A stretch of 64,000 bases of DNA, taken from contig NZ_CP109190.1 in the NCBI RefSeq assembly GCF_041438805.1, positions 496,001 through 560,000 on the forward strand. Reading direction: 5' to 3'. Shown here piece by piece: positions 10,856 to 21,100 of the stretch; position 1 is the first letter of the stretch; each line of letters opens with the position of its first letter. This DNA comes from Streptomyces sp. NBC_01707. Lineage in GTDB: Bacteria; Actinomycetota; Actinomycetes; Streptomycetales; Streptomycetaceae. The translations under genes were made by a program, and so were the position numbers. The notes below the pieces were generated by a model. It saw nothing but the letters and a program-made list of their open reading frames with translations, made no database searches and was not told the DNA's origin.

Positions 10856-11577
10856 GCCACCAGGCCGCGCTCACGGGCCGCGGCGATGAGCTCCGCCCGG
10901 GTGTCCTTGCCGAGCTTGTCCCGAATCCGGGAGCGATGGGTCTCCACCGTCCGGACCGAGACGTAGAGACGCTGCGCGATCTCCTGGTTGGTGTGGCCCA
11001 ACGCCATCAGCGAAAGAACCTCTGCCTCACGTACGGTGAGCGGCTCCTGGTCCGCAGGACCCGGCGTCGCGGCGGCAGACCTGGCTCCCAGCTCCGGCAA
11101 CGGCTCCTGGTGCGCCGGGCCCGGCGTCTCCACGGCAAGCCTGGCTCCCAGAACCGGCTGCACGTATGTCGCACCGTCGGCGACCTGGTGTGCGGCGGCC
11201 AGCAGCTCCTCGGCGGCTGCCTCCTTGAGCAGGTAACCGGCCGCACCGGTGCGCAGTGCCTCTCGGGTGAACGCCGGATCCTCCTGCATCGTGAGGACCA
11301 GGATCCGAGTGCCGGGTGAAGCGGTGAGCAGCGCGGGGATCATCGGCAGACTCGACTGTCCGGCCATGGTCAGGTCCAGTACCAGCACGCGCGGACGGTG
11401 TTCACGCACGGCATCGAGAGTGTCGGGGACTGTGGCGCTCTCGGCGACGATCCGGAATGCCTGGTCCTGGGCCAGCAGAAGTCGCATTCCGGCCCGGACC
11501 ACCAGATGGTCGTCGGCCAGTACGACGGTGACCTCCGGGGAGCCTTGTCGGGACGGGGTGGAGCTGGGGGCGTCCAT
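10852..11577 (-). CDS. LuxR/NarL-family response regulator with duplicated linker
   Basis: 241 residues. The receiver domain (~15-130) has VVLADDHLVVRAG with the acidic pair, the phospho-acceptor aspartate in VLVLDLTMAG, and the conserved lysine in AGYLLKEAA. The C-terminal LuxR helix-turn-helix reads LTVREAEVLSLMALGHTNQE followed by VSVRTVETHRSRI. Between them is a linker made of two near-identical 20-residue units. The ATG at 11577 is used because the receiver domain begins shortly after it; longer forms have no family support. It is co-translated with the kinase gene downstream. Confidence 0.94.
   Translation of the reverse strand: MDAPSSTPSRQGSPEVTVVLADDHLVVRAGMRLLLAQDQAFRIVAESATVPDTLDAVREHRPRVLVLDLTMAGQSSLPMIPALLTASPGTRILVLTMQEDPAFTREALRTGAAGYLLKEAAAEELLAAAHQVADGATYVQPVLGARLAVETPGPAHQEPLPELGARSAAATPGPADQEPLTVREAEVLSLMALGHTNQEIAQRLYVSVRTVETHRSRIRDKLGKDTRAELIAAARERGLVA
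11041..11160. repeat. 60-bp tandem duplication inside the response regulator gene
   Basis: 11041-11100 and 11101-11160 are two copies of a 60-base unit, both beginning CGGCTCCTGG and both containing CTGGCTCCCAG near base 50. On the minus strand they encode two in-frame linker units of the form LGAR-x-A-x2-TPGPA-x-QEPL. Confidence 0.9.
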
Positions 11578-11771
11578 AGGTGCAACGGTAGATCCGCGAT
11601 GGCCGTCAGGCAGCCGCTGTCGGGCGCGTGCGGGAAACCCGCAGGGAGGTGTGCGGGGATGGCGCAGAAGCGGACGTGCACTGCGGGTCTGCACCGATGT
11701 GCTCACCGTCCTGCGGACGGATGCTCAAAGGAGCACAACGTGCATCCCCTTCTCCTCCTGAGGAAGCCATC

Positions 11772-13031
11772 ATGATCCACTCCGCTCTCCCGGTCTCCCC
11801 GGCCGGCTCCGGCAGGCCTAAGCGCCCGGCCGTCGACGGAGGTACCGGCGGGCGTGAGTGGCGTCTGTGGCGCATCCCCCTGGCGTGGGGCCGTCCGTGG
11901 CCGGGAGTGATCCTGGCCCAGGCGGCGGTCCCGGTGACGCTGATCACCGCGATCACTCTGGCCGCCACCTTCGCCCCTGTGGCCGTCCACCTGTCCCCTC
12001 TTCTGGTCGCCGCTCCCACCTCCACGGCGGCGTTCGGCTCTTCCCGCTTCACCGCAGGCACCGCAGTGGTTTCCAGCGCGGCGATGTTCGTCATCGATCG
12101 CCATGACGGCCTGCTGCACTCGTCACTCCTGCCGATCCACATCGCCGCCCTGCTGGTGGTATCGGGTTTCGTCGTAGCCGCCCGGGCTCTGCACGACCGC
12201 GACCTGAGGGAACTGAGCCAGGTACGCGCGGTGGCCGAGGTGGCCCAGCGGGTCGTGCTGCATCCCCTGCCCCGTCGGCTGGGTCCCCTGCGCGTCGCCT
12301 GTACGTACCGGGCGGCCGCTGCGCACGCCCTGGTCGGCGGCGACCTGTACGCCGCCGCCCGGACCGACCACGCGACACGGTTCCTCATCGGCGACGTCCG
12401 TGGCAAAGGCCTGCCTGCTGTCGAGGACGCCTCCGCTCTTCTCGGCGCCTTTCGCGAGGCCGCTTACGAACACGCCACCCTTCCCGCGCTGGCTGCCGCG
12501 CTGGAGCGCAGCGTCCGCAGACACCTGGCGCAGCTCAGCGACAGCGAGCCCGACAGCAGCGAGCGCTTCATCACCGCGCTGCTGGTGGAGATACCCGACG
12601 AGGCGCCTCTCGCCCAGGCCATCAGTTGCGGGCACCCACCACCCCTGCGGGGCCACCGCGGCCAGGTGACCACGCTACGCATACCGCGTCCCGCACCACC
12701 CCTCGGGCTGGCCGGCACCGCCCCCGACGCCTACCACGTCGACACGTTCGAGTTCGGCACCGCAGATGCCCTGCTGCTCTACACCGACGGCGTCATCGAA
12801 GCCCGGAACGCCACCGGCGACTTCTATCCCGTTCTCGAGCGAGCCTCCACCTGGCCCTGGGCATGCCCGCACGACCTGCTGCGGCACATCAACCACGACG
12901 TGGACATCCACACCGGCGGACGTCTGGAGGACGACCTCGCCCTGGTGGCCATCCAACGCACCTCAGCGCCGGACACCGGCCACGGTCCGCACTCCCCCGA
13001 GCCACCCCACCCCGCAGAGGCCGACCCGTGA
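11772..13031 (+). CDS. Membrane-anchored PP2C (SpoIIE-type) serine/threonine phosphatase, catalytically intact
   Basis: 419 residues. Hydrophobic segments at about 45-135 make the membrane part, followed by a short helix (EVAQRVVLHPLPRRLGPL) and the SpoIIE/RsbU-type PP2C domain. All metal-site acidic residues are present: GGDLY (D191), IGDVRGKG (D208), LLYTDGVIE (D339) and EDDLALVAI (D387/D388). It should dephosphorylate an anti-anti-sigma (STAS) protein or a similar target. GAGGAAG precedes the ATG. It is divergent from the two-component genes and followed in the same direction by a related but catalytically dead protein. Confidence 0.93.
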   Translation: MIHSALPVSPAGSGRPKRPAVDGGTGGREWRLWRIPLAWGRPWPGVILAQAAVPVTLITAITLAATFAPVAVHLSPLLVAAPTSTAAFGSSRFTAGTAVVSSAAMFVIDRHDGLLHSSLLPIHIAALLVVSGFVVAARALHDRDLRELSQVRAVAEVAQRVVLHPLPRRLGPLRVACTYRAAAAHALVGGDLYAAARTDHATRFLIGDVRGKGLPAVEDASALLGAFREAAYEHATLPALAAALERSVRRHLAQLSDSEPDSSERFITALLVEIPDEAPLAQAISCGHPPPLRGHRGQVTTLRIPRPAPPLGLAGTAPDAYHVDTFEFGTADALLLYTDGVIEARNATGDFYPVLERASTWPWACPHDLLRHINHDVDIHTGGRLEDDLALVAIQRTSAPDTGHGPHSPEPPHPAEADP

Positions 13032-13233
13032 GGCGCGACCACCGCTTCGCCCCGGGTAGCCCCGGACCGCCTGGCGGGCCATCCGGCACCCACCGTACGT
13101 ACCTGCCCCTTCACCGGCGATCCAGCCGAACCCGGGATCCCCCTCGAAGGCCGCCACCCCGCGGCCACGCGGAGCCGGGCGCACCGGCACCCCCCGGGAG
13201 CTCCCGGCACGACGCACCACCTAGTGAAAGGCG

Positions 13234-14760
13234 ATGACGACAATGACCGTCACGCGACTGAACGGGCGGCTGTGCGCGCTGCTCATCGTCTACATCGGCG
13301 CATCGTGCACTGTGCAACTCGAGGAATCCGCGGGCGGCCTCGTCCGCTGGTCGGGACTCTCCGTGCTCGTCCCCGTCACGGCCGCCGCCCTCCTGCCCCT
13401 ACGGCGCTCCTTGATCATCGGCATCGTCACGTTGGCTGCCAGCATCGCCACCTACGGCTTCGCCATCCGCGGCGTATCCGCCGGTGGCCGGACCGCCGTC
13501 ATCGCCGCAGTGGCGCTGTCCTTCGTCTTCAGCCTCGTCATCTACCGGGCGCGGCCGTATCTGCCGTACGTGCCCGCCACGGCCGCCCCGAACCAGCCCA
13601 CCCTGCCCCGCCCGGCCAACAGGCAGGCCGACAACGCCCCCGACACACCGCGTGCCGTGCCTGCCCCACCCCCCGGCATCGTGCCCGCAGCGCTGCCGCA
13701 ACCCGCAGTCGTAGAACTGGCCGGTCACTACCGGACCGGATGCGACCACCTGGGCATGCGCGCCCACTGGCTCGACGCCATCCCGCTGTCCGGCGCCCGG
13801 GTCGGGCTCGTCATCGGCACCGTGACCGGACCGGGCGCCGACGCCACCGCCGCCGAACTCCGCGCCGCGGTACGCACCCTGGCCGACATCGACCTGCAGC
13901 CCGAGGAACTGCTCACCCATCTCAACGATGTCCTCGCCCGGCTCCGACCCGACATCCGCACCCGCATACAGGGCAACGACACCCAGACCACGGTCAGCGC
14001 CGAATGCCTGTACGCGGTCTACGATCCGATCACCTGCCACTGCACGCTCGCCGGCACCGGAGGCCCGCCACCCGCCGTCGTCACACCCGACGGCACGGTC
14101 ACGACCGTGGACCTGCCCGAGAGCCCACCCCTCGGGCAGACGGACCTGCCCTTCGAAGCCACCGGTGTGGACCTCCCCGAAGGCAGCCGGCTCCTGCTGT
14201 ACACACACAGCGCCACCGCTGATGAACTCGACAGCCAGAAGCTGACCAGCGCACTGGCCCGGCCCGAGCCCAGCCTGGACGCCACCTGCCGATCCGCCCT
14301 CGACGCCCTGCTCCCCGCACCAGAGGCCGCCGTCCTCGCCGTCCGCACCCATGCCCTGGACACCCACACCGTCGCCGCCTGGGACCTGCCGGCCGACCCG
14401 GCTTCCGTCTCCCACGCCCGCACCCACATCACGGAGAAATTGGCCGCCTGGGGCCTGACGGACGCCGCCCCCACCACCGAACTCATCGTCAGCGAACTGG
14501 TCACCAACGCCATCCGCCACGCCGAACCCCCCATCCAGCTGCGCCTGATCCACCACGCCGGGAGCCTGGTCTGCGAGGTGGCCGACGGCAGCAGCACCTC
14601 CCCGCACCTGCGCCGGGCCTGCACCTTCGACGAGAGCGGGCGCGGACTGTTCATCATCGCTCAACTCGCCGAACGCTGGGGAACCCGCCACAACCACCAC
14701 GGCAAGACCATCTGGGCCGAGCACACACCCACACCCGACCAACCCGCCACCACGGCCTGA
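13234..14760 (+). CDS. Membrane protein with a degenerate PP2C domain fused to an RsbW-like HATPase kinase
   Basis: 508 residues: about four membrane segments (12-105), a proline-rich linker (~108-158), a SpoIIE-like domain (~165-370) and a C-terminal HATPase_c domain (~390-495). The phosphatase domain keeps the family outline but lacks its metal ligands: GDV is GTV at 195-197, TDG is THS at 324-326, GGDWYD is replaced by AHWLD, and the terminal DD is APEA. The kinase domain looks intact (ELVTNAIRHA with N425; EVADGS; GRGLFI). I infer a pseudo-phosphatase sensor controlling an anti-sigma-type kinase. ATG 13243 is an alternative start. Confidence 0.88.
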   Translation: MTTMTVTRLNGRLCALLIVYIGASCTVQLEESAGGLVRWSGLSVLVPVTAAALLPLRRSLIIGIVTLAASIATYGFAIRGVSAGGRTAVIAAVALSFVFSLVIYRARPYLPYVPATAAPNQPTLPRPANRQADNAPDTPRAVPAPPPGIVPAALPQPAVVELAGHYRTGCDHLGMRAHWLDAIPLSGARVGLVIGTVTGPGADATAAELRAAVRTLADIDLQPEELLTHLNDVLARLRPDIRTRIQGNDTQTTVSAECLYAVYDPITCHCTLAGTGGPPPAVVTPDGTVTTVDLPESPPLGQTDLPFEATGVDLPEGSRLLLYTHSATADELDSQKLTSALARPEPSLDATCRSALDALLPAPEAAVLAVRTHALDTHTVAAWDLPADPASVSHARTHITEKLAAWGLTDAAPTTELIVSELVTNAIRHAEPPIQLRLIHHAGSLVCEVADGSSTSPHLRRACTFDESGRGLFIIAQLAERWGTRHNHHGKTIWAEHTPTPDQPATTA

Positions 14761-14827
14761 GCATGTCGTCCAGAACCGTTGCCGTCCATGCGCTGATACG
14801 CGCGGTGGTGTCAAGCGTCGCCCGAGG

Positions 14828-15631
14828 TCATGGTGTCGCCGGGTGTTGGTGGCCGACCTCGCGTGCGAGGTCCAGCCCGAGGACCCGGTCGAGATGGGCG
14901 AACGTCTCGAACTTGGCACCGGCCGGCACGTCCGCGTCGCTCTCCATATTGCGCAGCATGTCCAGGACGGCTGGGGAGCCAAGGTTGTCGGCGAGCGCGG
15001 CATGAGCCCGTTGCACCAGGTCGGCAGGGATCGGCCTGGATGGCTCCTGCGCCCAGTCGGCCACCAGCTGCCGCCAGTGCCGCAGTGTCCGCCGGGCCTC
15101 GGCGAGCGCGGTACCCGTGACCATGACGGGCGTACGGTGGGCATGGCCGAGCAGCAGCATCCTGAGAGCCAGCGGATCGGCCTCCGGGACGGCTGCGTCC
15201 AGGGAGCCCGGGCCGCCCTCCTCCGGGGGTGCTGTGCGGACCTGGCCCACGTCGATCCGTACCCCGCCGACGCTGTCCTGCTGGTCGGCACCGTGCGCGA
15301 GCACGTGCACGTCGGCAGCGGCGCTCGGTGTCTCACACGGTTCGTGAGCACGGACGGTGGCGGGCGGATGGATGCCGAGTACGGCCATGACCCGGTCGAG
15401 CGCCTGAAGTTGCTCCTTCGGCAGGTCCCCCGCCGTGAGTACCGTGAGGGCCTGCAGGCCGTGCAGCTCAGCGGTGCGCGCCAGTACGTCGCCGAGCAGC
15501 AGCACACGCAGGTGCAGCGCGCCGATCCCGTCGCCGACGACCGGCAGATGGACGCAGATGCGCAGGAGGTGGCGGTGCGCGGAGGGAATCTCCACCAGGC
15601 GGCCGGTGCGGACGTCGACGATACGCAGCAT
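14828..15631 (-). CDS. Class I tRNA-synthetase-like protein (CysRS paralogue) without signature motifs
   Basis: 267 residues. The opening (MLRIVDVRTGRLVEI), the helix GALHLRVLLLGDVLARTAEL and the later segment DPLALRMLLLGHAHRTPVM followed by LAEARRTLRHWR resemble cysteinyl-tRNA synthetase in order and spacing. KFETFAHLDRVLGLDL is close to the synthetase C-terminal helical region. HIGH is replaced (around residues 36-41) and no KMSKS is present. At ~267 residues it is far shorter than a true synthetase (~460). Aminoacylation activity is therefore unlikely. It belongs to a group of small conserved actinobacterial proteins of unknown role. No obvious ribosome site. Confidence 0.7.
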   Translation of the reverse strand: MLRIVDVRTGRLVEIPSAHRHLLRICVHLPVVGDGIGALHLRVLLLGDVLARTAELHGLQALTVLTAGDLPKEQLQALDRVMAVLGIHPPATVRAHEPCETPSAAADVHVLAHGADQQDSVGGVRIDVGQVRTAPPEEGGPGSLDAAVPEADPLALRMLLLGHAHRTPVMVTGTALAEARRTLRHWRQLVADWAQEPSRPIPADLVQRAHAALADNLGSPAVLDMLRNMESDADVPAGAKFETFAHLDRVLGLDLAREVGHQHPATP

Positions 15632-15824
15632 GCTGCGGAGGTTAGCCGTAGAAACCCCCGGTACGCAGGAAGCCGGCAGCTGGCGGCACACGGTGTAGAT
15701 CGCGAAGGTCCCGCAGCCGGGCCCTGGAGCATCTGCCGGCCCTGATCGCGGAAACCATCGCCTGCGCGGAGGCGGCCAGCCGACTATCAGCGTCACAGGC
15801 CGCCGGGAGCAGCTCGCCGCGCCC

Positions 15825-16355
15825 CTATTCGAGGGCGGGGAGGCCCAGCAAGCCGGTTTCGACCATGATGCGGTCGACAGTCTCGGCCAGGGAACTGTCC
15901 GCGCCGATGACGGTCTCGACGCCGCCGGGCAGGAGATCACGTTCCCGGTACCAGTCGCGCAGCGCCTCCTCCCCGACGTCGTTCGCGATCGGCTTGGTGG
16001 CGTGCCGGGCGAGGGTCTCCGTGAACGGCACGTGCAGGTAGTAGCCGTGGGTCGGGCCGCGGTGGTCGGCGCGCAGCCGGTCGAGCATGCCCCCATAGTG
16101 GTCGGCGTAGAGAATGCCTTCGAGCACCACGTGGTAACCCGCGTCGAGGGCGTAGCGGGCCGTCAGGTCGATCAGACCGATGTTCGCCGCGCCGGGCCGG
16201 TCCCGCTCGCGCAACACGATCCGGCGCAGGTTGTCCTGGCCGACGAGCGCCAGGCCGCGGCCGAAGCGGTCGCGGATGCCGGCCGCGACGGACGACTTGC
16301 CCGAGGCGCTGTTGCCGCGTAGGACCACCAACCTCGTGTACTCGGTGCCCACCAT
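15825..16355 (-). CDS. P-loop kinase-like (AAA_33/zeta-toxin-like) protein
   Basis: 176 residues from the ATG at 16355; longer in-frame starts lack family similarity. A Walker A motif lies at residues 14-21 (GNSASGKS). The fold then resembles small-molecule kinases such as chloramphenicol phosphotransferase: VGQDNLRRIVLRE, VVLEGILYADHY (Walker-B-like), YYLHVPFTETLARH and an arginine-rich lid (LRDWYRERDLL). It would phosphorylate a small molecule with ATP; the substrate is unknown. A single gene with no obvious partner. Confidence 0.82.
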   Translation of the reverse strand: MVGTEYTRLVVLRGNSASGKSSVAAGIRDRFGRGLALVGQDNLRRIVLRERDRPGAANIGLIDLTARYALDAGYHVVLEGILYADHYGGMLDRLRADHRGPTHGYYLHVPFTETLARHATKPIANDVGEEALRDWYRERDLLPGGVETVIGADSSLAETVDRIMVETGLLGLPALE

Positions 16356-16680
16356 CACCCGAAGAAGGCTACCGGCGACCACCGACACCGCTCGTCCGTC
16401 CGTCGGCGCTCGCCCTGGCGCCGTGCCACGGCGCCGTTGCCGGATGGGACGAGTGATCAATTGTGGCCCTACGATCAGCGTCTCCGTCCGTAGGAGATCG
16501 ACACCGGCCGCAGCCAGCCGTCGAACCGCCCCGCGCGCTGGCCGTCAAGACCCACATCGGTCGCGCCATGCCCCAGCCGGGCGCCCGGGACCGGGCACAG
16601 CTGGTGGTGTTCGTTCGCCTACGAGTCGGCTGGTCGCCGCACGCCGACGGTGACCAGCCCCGACACAGGACCGGGCAGCC
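16356..16680. other. Intergenic region without a recognisable gene
   Basis: 325 bases between the kinase-like gene start and the lipase gene stop. No coding similarity and no strong hairpin were seen. Confidence 0.5.
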
Positions 16681-18117
16681 TCACACCCCAGCGACGGTGA
16701 CGACCTCGTGGCACACCCCGTACGGGCGATCCGCCTCAACCTCCAGCACCCACGTCCCCTCGGCCGCCGTGAGCTCGGCAACCAGCTCACCCGTCCCGTC
16801 CGGCAGCAGCGTCACGGGCCTGGCGTCGTTCGTCGGCAGCCCCGGAGCGGTCAGCCGCGCCCAGAGCGTCCGGCCGGTGACGGTCGGGCCGCTCGCCCGG
16901 ACGGTGAACGGCTCACCCGCCACCGCCATTTCGGGCGCCTCGAGACCGAAGTCGGCTTCGCCCGCGAGCATCTGCCGGGCCAGCCTGCTGCGGCGGATCG
17001 CCATCAGCTGGTTCCGCAGAGCCTCCGCGCCGGCCATCCCGGCATGACGCTCCCCGTTCCACAGCGCGTCGTCTTCGCGCTCCAGCACCCACGAGGCAAA
17101 GGCCGACCCGCCAGGCACCGTGCCGTCCCCGCCCCAGTCCCGGTCGTTGTCGAGGCGCGTCGGGAACGTGAGGCCGCCGTCGACACCCACGACGACGCCG
17201 GCCACGGTGGGGTGTGCCCGGCCGGCGAAGCAGTGCACTCGGTACGGCGGTGCGGCAAGTCCGACCTGGTTTCGGTCCCACGCGTCGTTGATCTCGTCGT
17301 GGAAGGCGAACGCCTCCCGCACCAGTTCGGACGGCAGATCGGGTACGGCCACGCGGTTCAGCCGCTTCCTGCGTCCGTCCTCCTTCACCACGCACTCGTA
17401 GAACGGCAGCAATTGGGCGACGGATGGAAACGACCTGGCAAGTGCGGCGAGTCTCTCGTTGACCGACAGCACCCGCTGAGCGGCTCGGGTGGCCAGGTTC
17501 CGGGGCTCCAACGCATGACCGGTGAGGACACGGACCGCCTTCGCCGCTCCCTGGAAGGGCGTACCCAAGGTGACCAGCGCGCGGGCGTCCTCACGGCCGC
17601 CGAGGCACTCGAGGTAGTAGCGGGCGACGAGCCCGCCCATGGAGTGGCACATCAGAACGACTTTGGGCGGATCGTCGTGGGCCTCCGGATACACGCCCGG
17701 AGCGATCGACCGCCACTCGTCCAGAGAGCTGTCGAGCTGCTCCTTCAGCCGCTGGGCGGTGAGCCGGTTCGACAGCCGCCAGTCATAGGGGAATACCAAG
17801 TACTGTTTCGGGTGGAGCTGTTGGTCGGCTTGTCCGTCGTTCCAGCCCAGCGCCGCCCGCACGTCGGGATAGCCGATGCAGGACAGGAACCCGGGCAGCG
17901 CTTCGGGACCCTTCAGCAGCCGGTTGGCCTCCAACGCGTACGGTCCGTCGGGCGCCTGGTCGCGGATGCCGGGTGGCAGCAACAGACCGTCCACGACTTT
18001 GCGCGGGCTGCGCAGACTCAGCAGCGCCTGTTTCGACTGGTTCCACAGGTCCTTGCCGTCGCGGGTCAGACGCGTGCCGAGGATGCCCGGCACGAAGACA
18101 ACCAGGTCGTGGTTCAT
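16681..18117 (-). CDS. LCAT-like alpha/beta-hydrolase (lipase/acyltransferase) with C-terminal Ig-like domain
   Basis: 478 residues, no signal peptide, so probably cytoplasmic. It begins LVVFVPGILGTRL, typical of the lecithin:cholesterol acyltransferase-like lipases. The catalytic triad is readable: Ser159 in CHSMGGL, Asp331 in GDGTVPGG and His358 in NGERHAGM. FPYDWR near residue 110 is another family motif. Residues ~385-478 look like a beta-sandwich. The gene starts 71 bp after the giant caspase-STAND-propeller gene in the same direction, so they are probably co-transcribed. A phospholipid-cleaving effector is my inference; a housekeeping esterase is the alternative. Confidence 0.88.
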   Translation of the reverse strand: MNHDLVVFVPGILGTRLTRDGKDLWNQSKQALLSLRSPRKVVDGLLLPPGIRDQAPDGPYALEANRLLKGPEALPGFLSCIGYPDVRAALGWNDGQADQQLHPKQYLVFPYDWRLSNRLTAQRLKEQLDSSLDEWRSIAPGVYPEAHDDPPKVVLMCHSMGGLVARYYLECLGGREDARALVTLGTPFQGAAKAVRVLTGHALEPRNLATRAAQRVLSVNERLAALARSFPSVAQLLPFYECVVKEDGRRKRLNRVAVPDLPSELVREAFAFHDEINDAWDRNQVGLAAPPYRVHCFAGRAHPTVAGVVVGVDGGLTFPTRLDNDRDWGGDGTVPGGSAFASWVLEREDDALWNGERHAGMAGAEALRNQLMAIRRSRLARQMLAGEADFGLEAPEMAVAGEPFTVRASGPTVTGRTLWARLTAPGLPTNDARPVTLLPDGTGELVAELTAAEGTWVLEVEADRPYGVCHEVVTVAGV

Positions 18118-18188
18118 ATGGTGGGTTCTCCGTCTTCGTTTCTCTCCTGGGGCCGACCACCGGCCCGGCAGTCATTCCGTCGCCCCGG

Positions 18189-21100
18189 TCACGCGCGGCC
18201 GACGGCGGTCCCGAGGCGATCCGGGGGAATCCTCACCTGGTCACACCGATCACGGCCCTGCAAGAACAGCGACAGGCCGTGCCGCGTGATGTGCAAGGCG
18301 TTCGCCGTGTGTACGGCGGCACCGCGGTACGGGACGGTCAGTCCCGTCACCCACCTCCTGTCCACGACGTCCCGGACGGCGACTGTCCCTTCGCCGCCGA
18401 ATGCCAGCAGCAGGGGGCGCCTCAAGGTGCCGGCGAAGGCCAGGGCGGTGGGGGTGCCGTGGGGGCTGGAGAAGTGGCGCGCGGGCGAGTCCCCGTCGTA
18501 CTCCGCCAGGCGCCCGGAGCCCGCCTCGCTCCAAGCAACGATGGGCAACAACTCACCGTCTTCGTACTGGCAGGTCAGAGCGATGCCCGCGCGGGAATCG
18601 GGTTCGGCGCGACGCGTTCCGAGGCGGGTGAAGCCGCCCTGCTCGGTACTTTCCCACAAGCTCAGCGCGTCGCCGCAGTGCGCCGCGACCCAGGTCCGCC
18701 CTGAGGCCGTGTACGCGGCCACGTCACACACCCGGATCTGGGCGGCCTCGATGGCCCCCTGGGGTGCCCAGCCGGCGCCCTTGCGCAGGAAGGGCACCAC
18801 CCGCCTGCCCTCGGGCACGAACAGCCAGAGGCCGCCGGACGGACCAGACACCAGAGCCAGCCCCGGGATGGTGTCCCCGGCGTCGCCGCTGAGGTCAACG
18901 ACCGTGTCCTCGGCCTGCACCGTCAACGACGAGTCGAGGCGCCACACACGGACCCGGCGACCCGCCGCGGCGGCCACGGTCCATCCATCGTCGTGCCCCA
19001 GGGCGGCGACGGCGGTCACGCGCGACTCGCACGGGAGGACCAGGCCTTCTCCGGCCCGCCCGCGCACCGGGTGATGCAGGCCCACCATCACCTGCCGGCC
19101 GGCTGCTCGCCCCAGCAGCATGACGTTCCCGGACCCGTCCGTCGTGACGGCAGGCCTCGGCCAGGGCTCACTGCGCCGAGGCAGGGGCAGTGCGCCGGCC
19201 GCCGCCGGCACCGCGGTGTCGATCACCCTTACGTCGTCGCCGTCACCGACGGCCAGCCATCCGGTGCCAGCGGGGTCGAACGCCAGGCCGCTGCGCTCGT
19301 TGGAAAGTTCCAGCACGGCCTCGATCGTGTCGTCGGTGGGGCTGTGCACCCTCACGCGGTGACCCTCGTGCAGGGCGAGCAGCGGTAAGTCGCCGCGCCG
19401 CCCGAGGGTGAGCTCCCGTGCCACGGAGTCGTACTGGCGCAGCCGGGTGACCACCGGCGGCGTGTGTCCCTGCGCGGTGACGCGCCACACAGTGACCCGT
19501 TCACCGTCCGAGGTGGCCTCGGAGACCGCGACGAGCCCGCGTTCGGCATCCTCGGGCAGTGCGGAGACCGCAAGGCACCGGCCGGAGGCCGCGGGCACCT
19601 TCCATCGCGCCCGCACCAGGTCCTGATCGCCGTACAGCTTGCCGTTCAGCTCGTGCAAGGTCAGAGTGTCGCCCGCGGTGAGCAGAAAGCAGCGGTCCCG
19701 CAGGCTCAACAGCGCCACCCGCTCGGCCGCGACCGGCAGGACGTCGTAGCGTATGTCCTGCTCCGGCTCGGCACTCCGGGGCGCCACGGCACAGCGCCAG
19801 GCCCACACGCACTTTCCGTCCGCCGCGACGATCTGCACCCCGTCGTCGCAGCGGGCGGCGTCGAGAGCGCCGATCCGGCCGTCCCAGGTGTAACTTCTGC
19901 GGGGCCGGCGCTCGTCGCCCCACCACAGGTGCAGCCACCGTCCGTCGTGGGACACGGTGATCCGCCCACCCCGTGCGGTCACCTCGCGGACCTCGGCGAA
20001 CACCGACCCCGCCGTCCGCCCGTCGTCAGGGCGCCTGGTGTGCAGATAGGCGCCCGTGTCGGCGCGGCGGGTGACGATCTCGCCGCGCCCGGCGACGGAG
20101 ATCGTGCCACCCGCGGCCCGGCTCCAGCTCAGGGCGAGGGCGCCGCCGAGCGGCGCAGGCAGTGCCAGTTCCGGCGGTTGCGGGACCGCGTCGGTCCACA
20201 CCTCCCGCCAGACCTGCTCGGCGAAGCCCGGCAGCCGACCGAGCGTCTCGTGGGTGTCTGGGTGGCCCACGAACGCCTCGGCGCCGAGCATTGCCCGGCG
20301 CTGGTCCTGCGAGGTGTGGCTCTTAAACCTGGCAGCGACCCGCCGGTACAGCGCGGCACCGTCACAGGTGCCGATCAGCCGCCCGGTGAGCGGCATCATC
20401 ACGTCGGGCTCCGTGCGCACCAGGAACCCCGGGTCGCAGAAAAGCTGCTCGAGCGGGTGCTGCTCGTCCGGTGGGTCGTCGAGGCTCGCCGGGATCTGGG
20501 CCGCGTGCGCGCCCAGGTAGGTCAGGGTGTACTCGTCTGCCTGGTCCCAGTCGCCTGCCCGCCGGTACAGGGCGTCGAAGACGCGGCGGTGCGCCGCCGC
20601 CTCGCTCAGCCGGGCGCGCTCCAGGAGTGCGGTGCCGTAACTGGCGTGATCGAGCCGGTGCAGCGGCTCCTGCCCCGGCCGGCGTTCCGTCGTGATCAGC
20701 ACGCCTTTGAGCCGCTGGAGCATGCCGTCGAGCATCACGCGCATGATCTCGGAAGTGCCCCTCCGGCGCAGCTTGTTGGCCAGGTGCAGCCACAGCTCGC
20801 GGTCGGCCAGGCCAGGGCCCTGGACCACGGCCAGCGGCAGTAACAGCTCGGCGTAGCGACCGCGGTCGCCGGGGTCGAGGACGTTCAGCTCGTCCGTCAT
20901 GCGCTCACGGAGTTCGTCGCCCCCGTGCCGGACGAAGGAGTCCAACTGCTCCGCGGACAGTGGTTCCGGCCGCCGGGCCAGGGCCTGGGCCACCAGACGG
21001 GCGACGAGGAATCTGCGGCCGCACTGCCGCGCCACCTGTGCCGCAGCCTCCCGCCGCAGTGCCTCGGCGTCCGGACCGGCGTACGGCGATCCGGGGACGT

